A stretch of DNA of 64,000 nucleotides from Variovorax sp. SG517 (GCF_013376045.1 NZ_JABMJG010000003.1:496001-560000), one strand, 5' to 3'. Shown: positions 36,040-44,963, counted from the first letter of the stretch. Numbers and translations are program-made. Notes: generated by a model from the sequence alone, not told the origin.

Positions 36040-36151
36040 GGGGCTTTCCGTTCTTTTCTTGCTTGGCTGGTGTGGGTCTGGAACGCCGCGATTCTTGCGA
36101 GCCGGAACAACCTTTTCCCGGAAAGCCCATTCGTGAAACGGGCGGCTTGTG

Positions 36152-36835
36152 CTAGGCCGCCGTATCGAGCCAGTGCGTGATCCGTCCGCCGTGCATCACG
36201 CCGATGCGGTCGGCCATCGCGTGGGCTTCGGCTTCGTTGTGCGTCACGAGGATGGCCGTCTGCCCGGCCTGCTTGAGGATGCCGCGCACTTCCGCCGTCA
36301 GCCGCTCGCGCGTGCCGCCGTCGAGGTTGGAGAAAGGCTCGTCGAGCAGCAACAGGGCGGGCGAGGGCGCGAGCGCGCGGGCGAGCGCGATGCGCTGCTG
36401 CTGGCCGCCGGAGAGCTCGTGCGGATAGCGTTCGCCTGCATCGGCAAGGCCGACCAGCGCGAGCATCTCGGCCACGCGCGACTGCTGCTCGGCGCGGCCC
36501 AGCCGGCGCAGGCCGAAGGCCACGTTCTTCGCGGCCGAAAGGTGCGGGAACAGCGCGTATTCCTGGAACATCATGCCCACGCGCCGCTGCTCGGGCGGCA
36601 GGTGCTTTTGCGTGGACGACAACAGCACGTCACCGAGGCGGATCGTGCCGGCGCGCAGCGGCTCGAAGCCCGCGATGGCGCGCAGCACCGTCGTCTTTCC
36701 GCAGCCGGAAGGGCCGAAGAGGCAGGCGATGTCGCCCGCGTCCAGCGCCAGCGAGAAGCCGTCGACGACCGTGTGCGGGCCGCGCGGCGTGTCGTAGGCC
36801 AGCCTGATCGCGTCGAGATGCAGTGGGGAGCTCAT
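36152..36835 (-). CDS. Iron(III) ABC transporter ATP-binding protein
   Basis: A 227-residue ATPase with Walker A GPSGCGKTT, Q-loop FQEYALF, the signature LSGGQQQRIALARA and Walker B LLLLDEPFSNLD, then the H-loop VTHNEAEA. It energises the ferric-iron permease encoded upstream. Its length is that of the nucleotide-binding domain only; the regulatory TOBE/OB domain of typical FbpC (about 350 residues) is missing. Its start overlaps the permease stop as ATGA, so the permease and ATPase are coupled. Confidence 0.9.
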   Translation of the reverse strand: MSSPLHLDAIRLAYDTPRGPHTVVDGFSLALDAGDIACLFGPSGCGKTTVLRAIAGFEPLRAGTIRLGDVLLSSTQKHLPPEQRRVGMMFQEYALFPHLSAAKNVAFGLRRLGRAEQQSRVAEMLALVGLADAGERYPHELSGGQQQRIALARALAPSPALLLLDEPFSNLDGGTRERLTAEVRGILKQAGQTAILVTHNEAEAHAMADRIGVMHGGRITHWLDTAA

Positions 36836-38514
36836 GTCGGTGTCTTCTCGGCGGCCAGTGTGGCCGAAGGCGTGCCCAGCTGGTTGCGCGCGAGCAGCAC
36901 CACGGGCAGCAGGCCGGCCAGCACGATGGCGAGCGCGGCGATGGCGCCTTCCTCGTAGGTGCCGCGCGCGGCCTCGGCATAGAGCCAGGTGGCCAGGGTG
37001 TCGAAGTTGGCGGGCCGCAGCAGCAGTGTGGCCGGCAGCTCCTTCATCGCGTCGACGAACACCAGCAGCGCGGCGGAGGCCATGGCGGGGCGAAGCAGCG
37101 GCAGGTGCACGCGGCGCAGCGTGCCGGCGGTGGTTTCGCCGAGCAGGCGCGAGGCCTGCTCGATGGCGGGCGGGATGCGCGAGAGCCCCGCCTCGATGCC
37201 GCCGACCGGCATCGCGAGAAAGCGGATCGCGCAGGCCACGACCAGCACCATGCCGCAGCTCATGAGCGGCAGCCCCTGCCAGCCGAAGGCCGTGGCCAGG
37301 GCCGCGTCGAAAGCCAGCGCCGGCGTGAGCAGCCCGATGGCCAGCACCGTGCCCGGCACCGCGTAGCCCAGCGTCGCAGCGCGCGCCTGCCAGCGGGCAC
37401 GGCCGGGGCCGGAGCCCTGGCTGCGCGCAGCCCACGCCACGACCAGCCCGGCCGCCACCGCGACGGCGGTGACCCCCGCGGCCAGCGCCAGCGTGTTGCC
37501 CAGGCTCGCGACCAGTCCTTGCGAAATGCCGCCGCCCTGGCGCAGCCGCTTGGCGCTTTCCCAGACCAGGTAGGCAGCGGGAGCCACGAAGCCGATCAGC
37601 ACCGGCAGCGTGGCTGCCGTCGTCGCAGCCCAGGCCGCAGCGCCGCGCAGCCGCCGCGGCTGCACCGCGCGCATGCGCTGCGCCGAGCCGAAGCGCTGGT
37701 GCCGCCGGCCGTTGCGCTCCAGCCAGACCAGCGCGATCACCACGAAGAGCATCGCGCAGGCGATCTGCGCTGCGCCCGCGAGGTCGGAGCGCGTGATCCA
37801 TGTGGTGTAGACCGCGACCGTGAGCGTGTTCACGCCGAGGAATTCGGAAGCGCCGATGTCGTTGAGCGTCTCCAGCAGCGCGAGGCTCAGCCCCACCGCC
37901 AGCGCCGGCCGTGCCAGCGGCAGCGCCACGCGGAAGAAGGCGCCGCGCCGGCTTTCGCCGAGCATGCGCGCCGCTTCCATGAGGTGCGCGGGCTGCGTCA
38001 TGAACATCGCGCGCGCCGTCATGTAGACGTACGGGTAGAGCACGAAGCCCAGCACGAAGATCGCGCCGGGCATCGAGCGCAGATCGGGCAGGCGGAACTG
38101 CCGCGGGCTGTCGAAGCCCAGCATCCAGCGGATCGCGCCCTGCACCGGGCCGATGGGGTGCAGCAGGTCGAGATACGCGAAGGCGACGATGTAGGTCGGC
38201 ATTGCGAGCGGCAGCAGCAGCGCCCAGTGCAGCATGCCGCGTCCGGGGAAGTCGTGCGCCGTCACCAGCCAGGCGCAGCCGGTGCCGATCACCAGCACCA
38301 GCGTGCCGACGCCCGCGAGCAGCACGGCGGTATTGAGCGTGGCCTGCGGCAGCACGTGCGCGAACAGCGGCCCCCAGTGGCCGAGGCCCGAGCCGAATGC
38401 CAGCCACGCCAGCGTGAGCACCGGCGCGAGCACGCCGATGGCGATCAGGAAAGACGCGCAGCGCCAGGCCGGGCCTGCGGCTTGCAGGCCCGCGTACCGA
38501 CCGCCTATGTTCAT
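36832..38514 (-). CDS. Iron(III) ABC transporter permease (fused two-domain)
   Basis: A 560-residue membrane protein with two binding-protein-dependent transport domains in one chain (about twelve hydrophobic segments). Permease EAA-type loops are visible as EAARMLGESRRGAFF in the first half and EQASRLLGETTAGTLRRVHLPLL in the second. This is the FbpB/SfuB architecture. The start at 38514 is preferred because an in-frame TTG at 38523 adds only three residues. The substrate-binding gene lies upstream. Confidence 0.9.
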   Translation of the reverse strand: MNIGGRYAGLQAAGPAWRCASFLIAIGVLAPVLTLAWLAFGSGLGHWGPLFAHVLPQATLNTAVLLAGVGTLVLVIGTGCAWLVTAHDFPGRGMLHWALLLPLAMPTYIVAFAYLDLLHPIGPVQGAIRWMLGFDSPRQFRLPDLRSMPGAIFVLGFVLYPYVYMTARAMFMTQPAHLMEAARMLGESRRGAFFRVALPLARPALAVGLSLALLETLNDIGASEFLGVNTLTVAVYTTWITRSDLAGAAQIACAMLFVVIALVWLERNGRRHQRFGSAQRMRAVQPRRLRGAAAWAATTAATLPVLIGFVAPAAYLVWESAKRLRQGGGISQGLVASLGNTLALAAGVTAVAVAAGLVVAWAARSQGSGPGRARWQARAATLGYAVPGTVLAIGLLTPALAFDAALATAFGWQGLPLMSCGMVLVVACAIRFLAMPVGGIEAGLSRIPPAIEQASRLLGETTAGTLRRVHLPLLRPAMASAALLVFVDAMKELPATLLLRPANFDTLATWLYAEAARGTYEEGAIAALAIVLAGLLPVVLLARNQLGTPSATLAAEKTPT

Positions 38515-38636
38515 GCGAAGCAAAAGATGCCTATGCGCGCGCTCTGGTTTTTGCGATTAACACCGTGGAACCGGCTTTGCCCCGGATGGGGGCTGAGGCG
38601 ACACGCAGTGCGCCGCAGCCTGGGGGCGAGCCACGG

Positions 38637-39698
38637 CTACTGGTCGAAGCCGACCTTGTCGACCAGCGCGCTGGCCTGCTTGCGGTACTTGGCGATCTCG
38701 GTCAGCGGTAGCGGGTCGACCTTCAGCTCGCCGATGGTCTGGCCGATGATCGGGTCGAGCGCCACGCCCTTGCGCACCGGGTACTCGTAGTTGGTCTGCG
38801 CGTACAGGGCCTGTGCCGGCTCCGACACCAGGAACTCGAGCAGCTTGACCGCGTTGGCGCGCTGCGGCGCGTTCTTCGCCACGGCCGCGCCGCTGATGTT
38901 GACGTGCGTGCCGCCGCTCTTGGCGTTGGCGAAGGTCGGGCGCACCACCTTGATGGCGTCGCCCCACTTGCGCGCGTCGGTGCCTTCCTTGGCGCTCTTC
39001 ATCTGGCCGACGTAGTACGAGTTGGCCAGGCCCACGTCGCAGATGCCGCCGAGGATGTCGCGCGCCACGTCGCGGTCGCCGCCGGTGGCCTTGCGCGCCA
39101 GGTTGGCCTTCACGCCGCGCAGCCACTGCTCGGCCTTGGCTTCGCCGTCGTGCGCGATCAGCGAGGCCACCAGCGCGGTGTTGTAGGGATGCTGGCCGGA
39201 GCGGATGCAGACCTTGCCCTTGTATTTGGGGTTGGCCAGGTCCTCGTAGCGGAAGCTGGTGAGCGGCAGGTTCTTGTCGGCGTACAGCACGCGCGCGCGC
39301 AGCGAGAGCGAGAACCACTGGCCGTCGGCGCCGCGCAGGTTGGCCGGAATGGCCGATTCGAGCGCGGCCGATTTCACCGGCTGCGTCACGCCGCCGTCGA
39401 CCAGGTCCATCAGGTTGCCGATGTCCACCGTCATCAGCACGTCGGCGGGGGAGCGGGCGCCCTCGGCCTTCACGCGCTCCAGCAGGCCGTCCTTCACGAA
39501 GACGGTGTTGACCTTAATGTTGCTCTGCGCGCTGAACGCGGAGATGAGGGGCTGGATCAGCGCCGGTTCGCGCGTTGTGTAGAGCGTGAGCTCGTCGGCG
39601 GCGGCCTGTGCGGGGATGGCGGTGGCGGCGAGCAGGGCAGCGCCGGCGCCGAGCAAAGCGCGCGCGGCGCGGCCTTGGACGCGTGAGCGTTCGGTCAT
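38637..39698 (-). CDS. Iron(III) ABC transporter periplasmic binding protein
   Basis: A 353-residue exported protein with signal peptide ending AIPAQAAADE. Mature part begins LTLYTTREPALIQPLISAFS, a hallmark of the FbpA/FutA ferric-binding family. The iron-ligand pair Tyr228-Tyr229 is in ANSYYVGQM. GGAGGATCTTC precedes the ATG. It is first in the fbpA-permease-ATPase operon, and a near-perfect Fur box lies 80 bases upstream, supporting iron-starvation control. Confidence 0.93.
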   Translation of the reverse strand: MTERSRVQGRAARALLGAGAALLAATAIPAQAAADELTLYTTREPALIQPLISAFSAQSNIKVNTVFVKDGLLERVKAEGARSPADVLMTVDIGNLMDLVDGGVTQPVKSAALESAIPANLRGADGQWFSLSLRARVLYADKNLPLTSFRYEDLANPKYKGKVCIRSGQHPYNTALVASLIAHDGEAKAEQWLRGVKANLARKATGGDRDVARDILGGICDVGLANSYYVGQMKSAKEGTDARKWGDAIKVVRPTFANAKSGGTHVNISGAAVAKNAPQRANAVKLLEFLVSEPAQALYAQTNYEYPVRKGVALDPIIGQTIGELKVDPLPLTEIAKYRKQASALVDKVGFDQ

Positions 39699-39777
39699 GA
39701 AGATCCTCCAGGAGCGGGTGTTCTAGAAAGCTCCGGCGCCGGCCGCAGATGTATTGCTGGGTATTGTCGGTACCGGA

Positions 39778-39792
39778 TGAGAATAATTATCA
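39778..39792. promoter_or_regulatory. Fur box
   Basis: TGAGAAT-A-ATTATCA matches the 7-1-7 Fur consensus TGATAAT-N-ATTATCA at 13 of 14 positions. It sits between the divergent iron-transporter operon (start 39698) and the lysozyme-like gene (start 39939). Fe2+-Fur would repress the iron operon and possibly the other gene as well. Confidence 0.85.
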
Positions 39793-39938
39793 CTGGGCGC
39801 CAGGATCAGGATGCCTTTGTACTTACAGATCGAAGGCCTACTGCACATCGTTGCAAACAAGGCGCCCGCGCCGCTCGACAACTCGCGACCGGCCCGCTAA
39901 AACGGCCCCAGCCTTTTCCCGAAACGGAGGGAGTGCCG

Positions 39939-40652
39939 ATGAGTGGTCGAGAGTTCTGCGCGCCGGACAACGCCAACTATCCGAAGTGGACGTCGTGGGA
40001 TGCCTTCAAGTGGCAGATGCTGCCCCAGCGGCTCGGCGGCGGTTTTCCGCACCTGAGCGACTACAAGGACGCCTGGGTGCTCTACAACCGGCTGCGCATC
40101 GTCGCGGTGGCGAAGAAGTACCAGATATCCCCGGTGCTGCTCGGCAGCGTTGCGTGGGCCGAGGTGGGCGGCAAGCCCGACGGGAGCAAGCGGCCCATGT
40201 TCGCGCTGCGCAGCTTCGACTGGAGCGGCCCCGACTGGGTCGACCGCAACCTCACGGTCACCAGGCCGCCGGGCCAGACCTCGTTCGGCGCGGTGAGCAT
40301 CCAGATGCGCGCCGCGGTGCGCGAGCTGGGGCTGGACCCCGACAGCCTGAGCTACGAGGAAGAACTGCGGCTGGTCTCCTGCCTCGAGCAGGATCTCTTC
40401 AACCTCGAGATCGTCGCGAGGCACCTGCAGGGGCTGGTGCTGCACGACTATCCCGGGGCGGACACCGAGAACCTGTCGGAAGAGCAGTTCGTCGTGGCCG
40501 GCGCGCGCTACAACCGCGGCATCGAGCGCAAGCTCTCCGACATCGTCGATTCGCTGAAGGCCACGCCGGGCAGCTCGGGGCGCGAATACTCGTCCTATGG
40601 CCGCGCCATGGTGAAGCACCGCGAGCACGTCGAGTCGCTGCTCAGCAGGTGA
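39939..40652 (+). CDS. Lysozyme-like hypothetical protein
   Basis: A 237-residue protein without a clear signal peptide. The core has LLGSVAWAEVGGKPD, with Glu75 in the position of the catalytic Glu of soluble lytic transglycosylases, and SFGAVSIQMRAAVRELGL plus ARYNRGIERKLSDIV, which resemble the GxxQ/AYNxG-type motifs of the SLT fold. The match is partial and no family name is secure. The start at 39939 has ACGGAGGGAG ahead of it; the upstream in-frame ATG at 39777 would place the Fur box inside the gene and is less likely. It might be a peptidoglycan-processing or effector-like enzyme. A three-helix membrane protein follows after 22 bases. Confidence 0.55.
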   Translation: MSGREFCAPDNANYPKWTSWDAFKWQMLPQRLGGGFPHLSDYKDAWVLYNRLRIVAVAKKYQISPVLLGSVAWAEVGGKPDGSKRPMFALRSFDWSGPDWVDRNLTVTRPPGQTSFGAVSIQMRAAVRELGLDPDSLSYEEELRLVSCLEQDLFNLEIVARHLQGLVLHDYPGADTENLSEEQFVVAGARYNRGIERKLSDIVDSLKATPGSSGREYSSYGRAMVKHREHVESLLSR

Positions 40653-40674
40653 GCCGACGCACGCGCGCGATTCG

Positions 40675-41022
40675 ATGAGCCTGAAGAGGTCCGCTTCCGC
40701 ATCGATCTTCGCGGTGGTGTCGGCGCTCTATGCGCTGTTCTGCGCCGCGATGCTGTTCGCCATCCCGCGCAACCGCTACGAGTGGATGCTGGAAGACCCG
40801 GCGATGCGCGGCGACGGGCTGACCTTCTGCACCCTGCCCATCGACCACGGGCTGGACGCGCGGATCGAATCCTTCGCGTACCTGGTTCCGCTGTTGGTCG
40901 TGGCCGCGGTGCTGTCCGTGCGGCGGCGCAGGCCGCACTGGCTGCTGTGGGCGGGCCTGGGGCTGGTACTGCTCTGGGGCGCCCGCTTCGTGGTGCTGGC
41001 GCCTTCCTGCCCGGTCCGCTAG
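40675..41022 (+). CDS. Small three-helix membrane protein
   Basis: A 115-residue protein with three hydrophobic helices (SIFAVVSALYALFCAAMLF, then SFAYLVPLLVVAAVLSV and WLLWAGLGLVLLW) and two cysteines (FCTLPIDHG, APSCPVR). Not recognised. It follows the lysozyme-like gene and could be its immunity or anchoring partner. Its stop TAG shares the CTAG of 41019-41022 with the stop of the convergent thioesterase. Confidence 0.6.
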   Translation: MSLKRSASASIFAVVSALYALFCAAMLFAIPRNRYEWMLEDPAMRGDGLTFCTLPIDHGLDARIESFAYLVPLLVVAAVLSVRRRRPHWLLWAGLGLVLLWGARFVVLAPSCPVR

Positions 41023-41567
41023 CGCGCTGCGGGCACCTCGAACACCAGGCAAGTGGTCGTGGCATGCGCGTACAGCGTGCCGTCGGGGCCGTAGAGGCGG
41101 GCTTCGGCGGTGGCGAGCTGCTTGCCGCAGTGGATCACCTTGCCTTCGGCGCGCACGCGCTGCACCTTGGGCGTGAGGCCCTTCACGTAATTCACGCCGA
41201 GCTCGGCGGTGGTGTAGGCGCGGCCCGGCGGCATCATCGTGTGGACCGAGCAGCCCAGGGCCGAGTCGAGCATCGTCGCGACCCAGCCGCCGTGGATGGT
41301 GCCCAGCGGGTTCAGGTGTTGCGGCAGCGGCGTGCCCTGGAAGATGGCCACGCCCTGGCGCGCCTCGATGATCGTGAAGTCCAGCGTCTTTGCGATGGCG
41401 GCGTAGGGAATGTCGCCGTTGAGCATCGCCTGCATGATCTCGAGGCCGGTCTTGCCGGCGATCTGGTCGGGACGGGCGAGGCCGGGGCCCGGGCCGGCCT
41501 CGAGGCGACCGGTGATCTTCTGTTCCTCGGCGATCCATGCGTCGAGCTGGCTGGCGGCTTGTGTCAT
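41019..41567 (-). CDS. PaaI-type hotdog thioesterase
   Basis: A 182-residue hotdog-fold protein that hydrolyses acyl-CoA, often aromatic or hydroxyphenyl-acetyl-CoA. The family core reads PLGTIHGGWVATMLDSALGC with the HGG motif and then ELGVNYVKGLTPK. AAGGAACACAGGC is the ribosome site. Its N-terminal extension (TQAASQLDAWIAEEQKITG) is not part of the domain. It is divergent from marR and shares the palindrome-rich gap, so MarR may control it. Confidence 0.85.
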   Translation of the reverse strand: MTQAASQLDAWIAEEQKITGRLEAGPGPGLARPDQIAGKTGLEIMQAMLNGDIPYAAIAKTLDFTIIEARQGVAIFQGTPLPQHLNPLGTIHGGWVATMLDSALGCSVHTMMPPGRAYTTAELGVNYVKGLTPKVQRVRAEGKVIHCGKQLATAEARLYGPDGTLYAHATTTCLVFEVPAAR

Positions 41568-41606
41568 GCCTGTGTTCCTTCTGGGGGCTTTGTCCCGGGG
41601 TGTTGA

Positions 41607-41633
41607 TTGCATATGCAATAGTTGCACATACAA
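41607..41633. promoter_or_regulatory. Tandem palindromes TTGCATATGCAA / TTGCACATACAA
   Basis: A perfect 12-bp palindrome at 41607-41618 and a near-palindrome at 41622-41633 occur 15 bases apart in the gap between the thioesterase and marR genes. Two such sites in a divergent promoter are typical for a MarR dimer that autoregulates and controls its neighbour. Assignment to the adjacent MarR is inference. Confidence 0.6.
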
Positions 41634-41642
41634 TAATAGCCC

Positions 41643-42098
41643 ATGGACACCCCCACCAAGCCACGCGGCTGCACCAGCTTCAAGGTGCGCCAGCTGTCGC
41701 GACGACTCTCGCAGCACTACGACGCCGAGGTCTCGCAAAGCGGCCTCAAGACCACGCAGTACTCGCTGCTGTCCCACCTCGCGCGGCTCGGCCCCACGCG
41801 TCCGGTCGACCTGGCGGCCGAGCTCAAGATGACCGCCTCCACCCTCAGCCGCAACCTGCAGCCGCTGATCTTCGCGGGCTGGATCGCGCAGAGCGCGGGC
41901 GCCGATGCGCGCAGCCGGCTGGTGCAGCTCACCGAGGAAGGCGAGGTCAAGCGGCGCGAAGCCCTGGCGCACTGGAAGACCGCACAGCAGAAGCTGAATG
42001 CGCTGCTGGGCGTCGAGCGCGTGCTCGCGCTGCACCTGCTGATCGACGAGGCCATGGAACTGCTGGGCGGCGATGAAGAGCCCGCCAGCGACGACTGA
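41643..42098 (+). CDS. MarR-family regulator
   Basis: A 151-residue winged-helix regulator. The recognition segment lies around LAAELKMTASTLSRNLQPLI and the wing at GADARSRLVQLTEEG; SFKVRQLSRRL opens the dimer helix. A single Cys near residue 10 is conserved in some redox-sensing MarR proteins but could be incidental. It is divergent from the thioesterase and upstream of an MFS and a MATE efflux gene. Confidence 0.9.
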   Translation: MDTPTKPRGCTSFKVRQLSRRLSQHYDAEVSQSGLKTTQYSLLSHLARLGPTRPVDLAAELKMTASTLSRNLQPLIFAGWIAQSAGADARSRLVQLTEEGEVKRREALAHWKTAQQKLNALLGVERVLALHLLIDEAMELLGGDEEPASDD

Positions 42099-42209
42099 CC
42101 CCTCAACTTTTTCTTTACCCACGACCAACCCGCTCATCGTGCGCCCGGCCGCGCGAGGGATCCGTTTCGCCTTCTTTTTCCTCCATTCAATTCCAACAGC
42201 AGAGGCCCC

Positions 42210-43523
42210 ATGTTCGCCACACCCGTTTCCGCATGGCTGCAGCGCCGCGGCATCCACTACGGCTGGATCGTCGCCGCCATCACCTTCCTCACCATGCTGA
42301 CCATGTCGGCCGCGCTGGGCCTGCCGGGCGCCATGCTGCAGCCGCTGGGCAAGGAGTTCGGCTGGAGCACCGAGCAGATCTCCTCCTCGCTGGCATTGCG
42401 CTTCGCGCTCTTCGGACTCATGGGCCCCTTCGCCGCTGTGCTGATGGAGCGCTACGGCCTGCGCGCGGTGGTCTGCACCGGCCTCGCGCTGGTCGGGCTG
42501 GGCATGGCGCTGGTCACCATGGCCTCGCAGCTGTGGCAGCTCTTCGTGCTCTGGAGCCTGATGCTGGGCCTGGGCACCGGCATGACCGCGCTGGTGCTCG
42601 GCGCGGTGGTGGCCAACCGCTGGTTCGTCGCACGGCGCGGGCTGGTGGTGGGCATGCTCACGGCCAGTTCGGCGACGGGGCAGCTGGCGTTCCTGCCGCT
42701 GGCGGCCTGGATGATCGAGCACTGGGGCTGGCGCTCGGCCATCGTGCCGATCGTGATCGGCACCATCCTCATCGGCCTGCTGGCGCTTTGCTTCATGCGC
42801 AACCGGCCTTCCGACGTCGGCCTGCTGCCGTATGGCGAAGCGCCCGGCACGCAGCCTGCAGCCCCCGCCGCGGCAGCACCTGCAATGAACTTCGCCACGC
42901 CGTTCCGCGTGCTCAAGGAAGTCTCGACCAACCGCACCTTCTGGGTTCTGGCCGGCACCTTCTTCATCTGCGGCCTGAGCACCAACGGGCTGGTGCAGAC
43001 GCACTTCATCTCGCTGTGCGGCGACTACGGCATGAGCGCGGTTCCCGCCGCCTCGGTGCTCGCGATGATGGGCGCCTTCGACTTCGTGGGCACCATCCTC
43101 TCGGGCTGGCTCTCGGACCGCTACGACAACCGCAAGCTGCTCTTCTGGTACTACGGCCTGCGCGGGCTGTCGCTGTTCTGGCTGCCGCACTCGGAATTCA
43201 CCATCTACGGCCTGGGCATCTTCGCGATGTTCTACGGCCTCGACTGGATCGCCACCGTGCCGCCGACCGTCAAGCTCGCCGGCGCCGCCTTCGGTCCCGC
43301 CAAGGTCGGCCTGGTGTTCGGCTGGGTCTTCGCCGCGCACCAACTGGGCGCCGCAACTGCTGCCTATGGCGCCGGCTTCGCACGCACGCTGCTGCTGACC
43401 TACACCCCGGCGCTCTACACCGCCGGTGCAGCCTGCCTGATGGCGGCGCTGATCGTGATGACCATCCGCCGTCCCGCGGCAAAGTCCGGATCGTCGGCCA
43501 CGCCGGCTGCGGCCCGCGCCTGA
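42210..43523 (+). CDS. MFS transporter, oxalate/formate antiporter-like
   Basis: A 437-residue twelve-helix permease. It begins with HYGWIVAAITFLTMLTMSAA and keeps the motif GxxxDRYDNRK between TM8 and TM9 (SGWLSDRYDNRKLLFWYYGLRG). The family (MFS 1, with OFA-like members) exports or exchanges small monocarboxylates; drug export is an alternative. It lies 111 bases after marR with AGAGG upstream of the ATG, and MATE follows after 18 bases. Confidence 0.87.
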   Translation: MFATPVSAWLQRRGIHYGWIVAAITFLTMLTMSAALGLPGAMLQPLGKEFGWSTEQISSSLALRFALFGLMGPFAAVLMERYGLRAVVCTGLALVGLGMALVTMASQLWQLFVLWSLMLGLGTGMTALVLGAVVANRWFVARRGLVVGMLTASSATGQLAFLPLAAWMIEHWGWRSAIVPIVIGTILIGLLALCFMRNRPSDVGLLPYGEAPGTQPAAPAAAAPAMNFATPFRVLKEVSTNRTFWVLAGTFFICGLSTNGLVQTHFISLCGDYGMSAVPAASVLAMMGAFDFVGTILSGWLSDRYDNRKLLFWYYGLRGLSLFWLPHSEFTIYGLGIFAMFYGLDWIATVPPTVKLAGAAFGPAKVGLVFGWVFAAHQLGAATAAYGAGFARTLLLTYTPALYTAGAACLMAALIVMTIRRPAAKSGSSATPAAARA

Positions 43524-43541
43524 ACCAAGAAGGCGCCAGAA

Positions 43542-44963
43542 ATGACCGCACCCCACGGCTCCACCGAACTCGACCCGCGCACGCGCCGCCTGCTCGAGGC
43601 GCCCATCGTCCCCACGCTGCTGCGCCTTGCCGCGCCCAACGTGCTGGTGATGGTCGCGCAGGCCTGCGTCGGCCTCATCGAGACCTACTTCGTCGGCAAG
43701 CTCGGCACCGATGCGCTCGCCGGCATGGCGCTGGTGTTTCCGATCGTGATGCTGATGCAGATGACCTCCAGCGGCGCCATGGGCGGCGGCATCGCCTCGT
43801 CCATCGCCCGCGCACTCGGCGCGCGCCGCCGCGACGATGCGAACGCGCTGGTGTGGCACGCCATCGTCATCGCGCTGGGCTTCGGCTTGTGCTTCACGCT
43901 GGCGCTGCTGCTGGGCGGGCGCTGGCTCTATGGCGTGATGGGCGGCACCGGGGCTGCGCTGGAAGCCGCGCTCACCTATTCCAACTGGGTGTTCGCGGGC
44001 GCGACGCTGGTGTGGCTCTTCAACTCGCTCGGCGCCATCATCCGCGGCACCGGCAACATGTCGGTGCCGGCCAACGTGACGGTGGTGGGCGTGGTGTTCC
44101 TCATTCCGGCATCGCCGCTGCTCATCTTCGGCATCGGGCCGCTGCCGGGCATGGGCATCGCGGGCGGCGCGATCGCGCTGCTGCTGTACTACCTGCTGGG
44201 CTCCATCGCGCTCATCGCCTACCTGCGCTCGCCGCGCAGCCTGCTCAAGCCCACGCTCGACGCGCTGAAGCTGCGCTGGCCGCTGTTCCGCGACATCCTG
44301 CGCATCGGGCTGGTGGGCGCGGTGTCGACGGTGGCGACCAATCTTTCCATCGGCATCGCCACCGCGCTGACCGGCCATTTTGGCTCCGGCGCGCTGGCCG
44401 GCTACGGCACGGCATCGCGGCTCGAATACCTGCTGGTGCCGCTGGTGTTCGGCCTGGGCGCACCGCTGGTGGCGATGGTCGGCACCTGCATGGGGGCGGG
44501 GCTGCGCGAGCGGGCGTTGCGCGCCACCTGGGCCGGCGCGGCGCTGGCCTTCACGCTCACGGAAACCATCGGCCTCGCGGCGGCGCTGTTCCCGCGCCCG
44601 TGGCTGCTGCTGTTCGGCAACGACCCCGCGATGCTGGAAACCGGCGCGCATTACCTGCGCGTGGTCGGGCCGATGTACGGCCTCTTCGGCGTCGGGCTGG
44701 TCCTGTACTTCGCCTCGCAAGGCGCGGGCCGGCTGCTGTGGCCGATGCTCGGCAACATCGCGCGCCTGGCGGTGGCGGCCAGCGGCGGCTGGCTGGCGCT
44801 GAACTGGGGCGCCGGGCTCACCGGCGTGTTCGCGGCGCAGGGCGTGGCGCTGGCGGTGTACGGCGTCGTGACCGCATCGGCCATCGCGGGCGGTGCCTGG
44901 TTCGGCCGCGTGGGCTGGCCGCGCACCACCACCGGACTGCTGCGGCGCATGGCGCAGGCCTGA
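43542..44963 (+). CDS. MATE-family efflux transporter
   Basis: A 473-residue twelve-helix protein of the NorM/DinF type. Helix 1 region is VPTLLRLAAPNVLVMVAQACVG, and the second half starts near PLFRDILRIGLVGAVSTV. It likely uses Na+ or H+ to expel cationic compounds. The gene is 18 bases after the MFS gene, and the two, with marR upstream, look like one regulated export cluster. Confidence 0.9.
   Translation: MTAPHGSTELDPRTRRLLEAPIVPTLLRLAAPNVLVMVAQACVGLIETYFVGKLGTDALAGMALVFPIVMLMQMTSSGAMGGGIASSIARALGARRRDDANALVWHAIVIALGFGLCFTLALLLGGRWLYGVMGGTGAALEAALTYSNWVFAGATLVWLFNSLGAIIRGTGNMSVPANVTVVGVVFLIPASPLLIFGIGPLPGMGIAGGAIALLLYYLLGSIALIAYLRSPRSLLKPTLDALKLRWPLFRDILRIGLVGAVSTVATNLSIGIATALTGHFGSGALAGYGTASRLEYLLVPLVFGLGAPLVAMVGTCMGAGLRERALRATWAGAALAFTLTETIGLAAALFPRPWLLLFGNDPAMLETGAHYLRVVGPMYGLFGVGLVLYFASQGAGRLLWPMLGNIARLAVAASGGWLALNWGAGLTGVFAAQGVALAVYGVVTASAIAGGAWFGRVGWPRTTTGLLRRMAQA

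Noticed and set aside
36040..36151. A remnant TOBE domain after the iron ATPase
   Set aside because: No recognisable TOBE motif could be read in the 112 bases in any frame by eye, so the short ATPase is reported as seen.
38515..38523. Alternative TTG start for the iron permease
   Set aside because: It would add only three residues, and the ATG at 38514 gives the normal permease N-terminus.
39777..39938. Longer start for the lysozyme-like protein at 39777
   Set aside because: This would place the Fur box inside the coding region, and the extra 54 residues look untranslated in composition; the ATG at 39939 has a strong ribosome site.
41568..44720. Very long reverse open frame upstream of the thioesterase
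   Set aside because: Only the last 182 codons encode the hotdog domain; the rest runs antisense to marR, MFS and MATE genes and has shadow composition.
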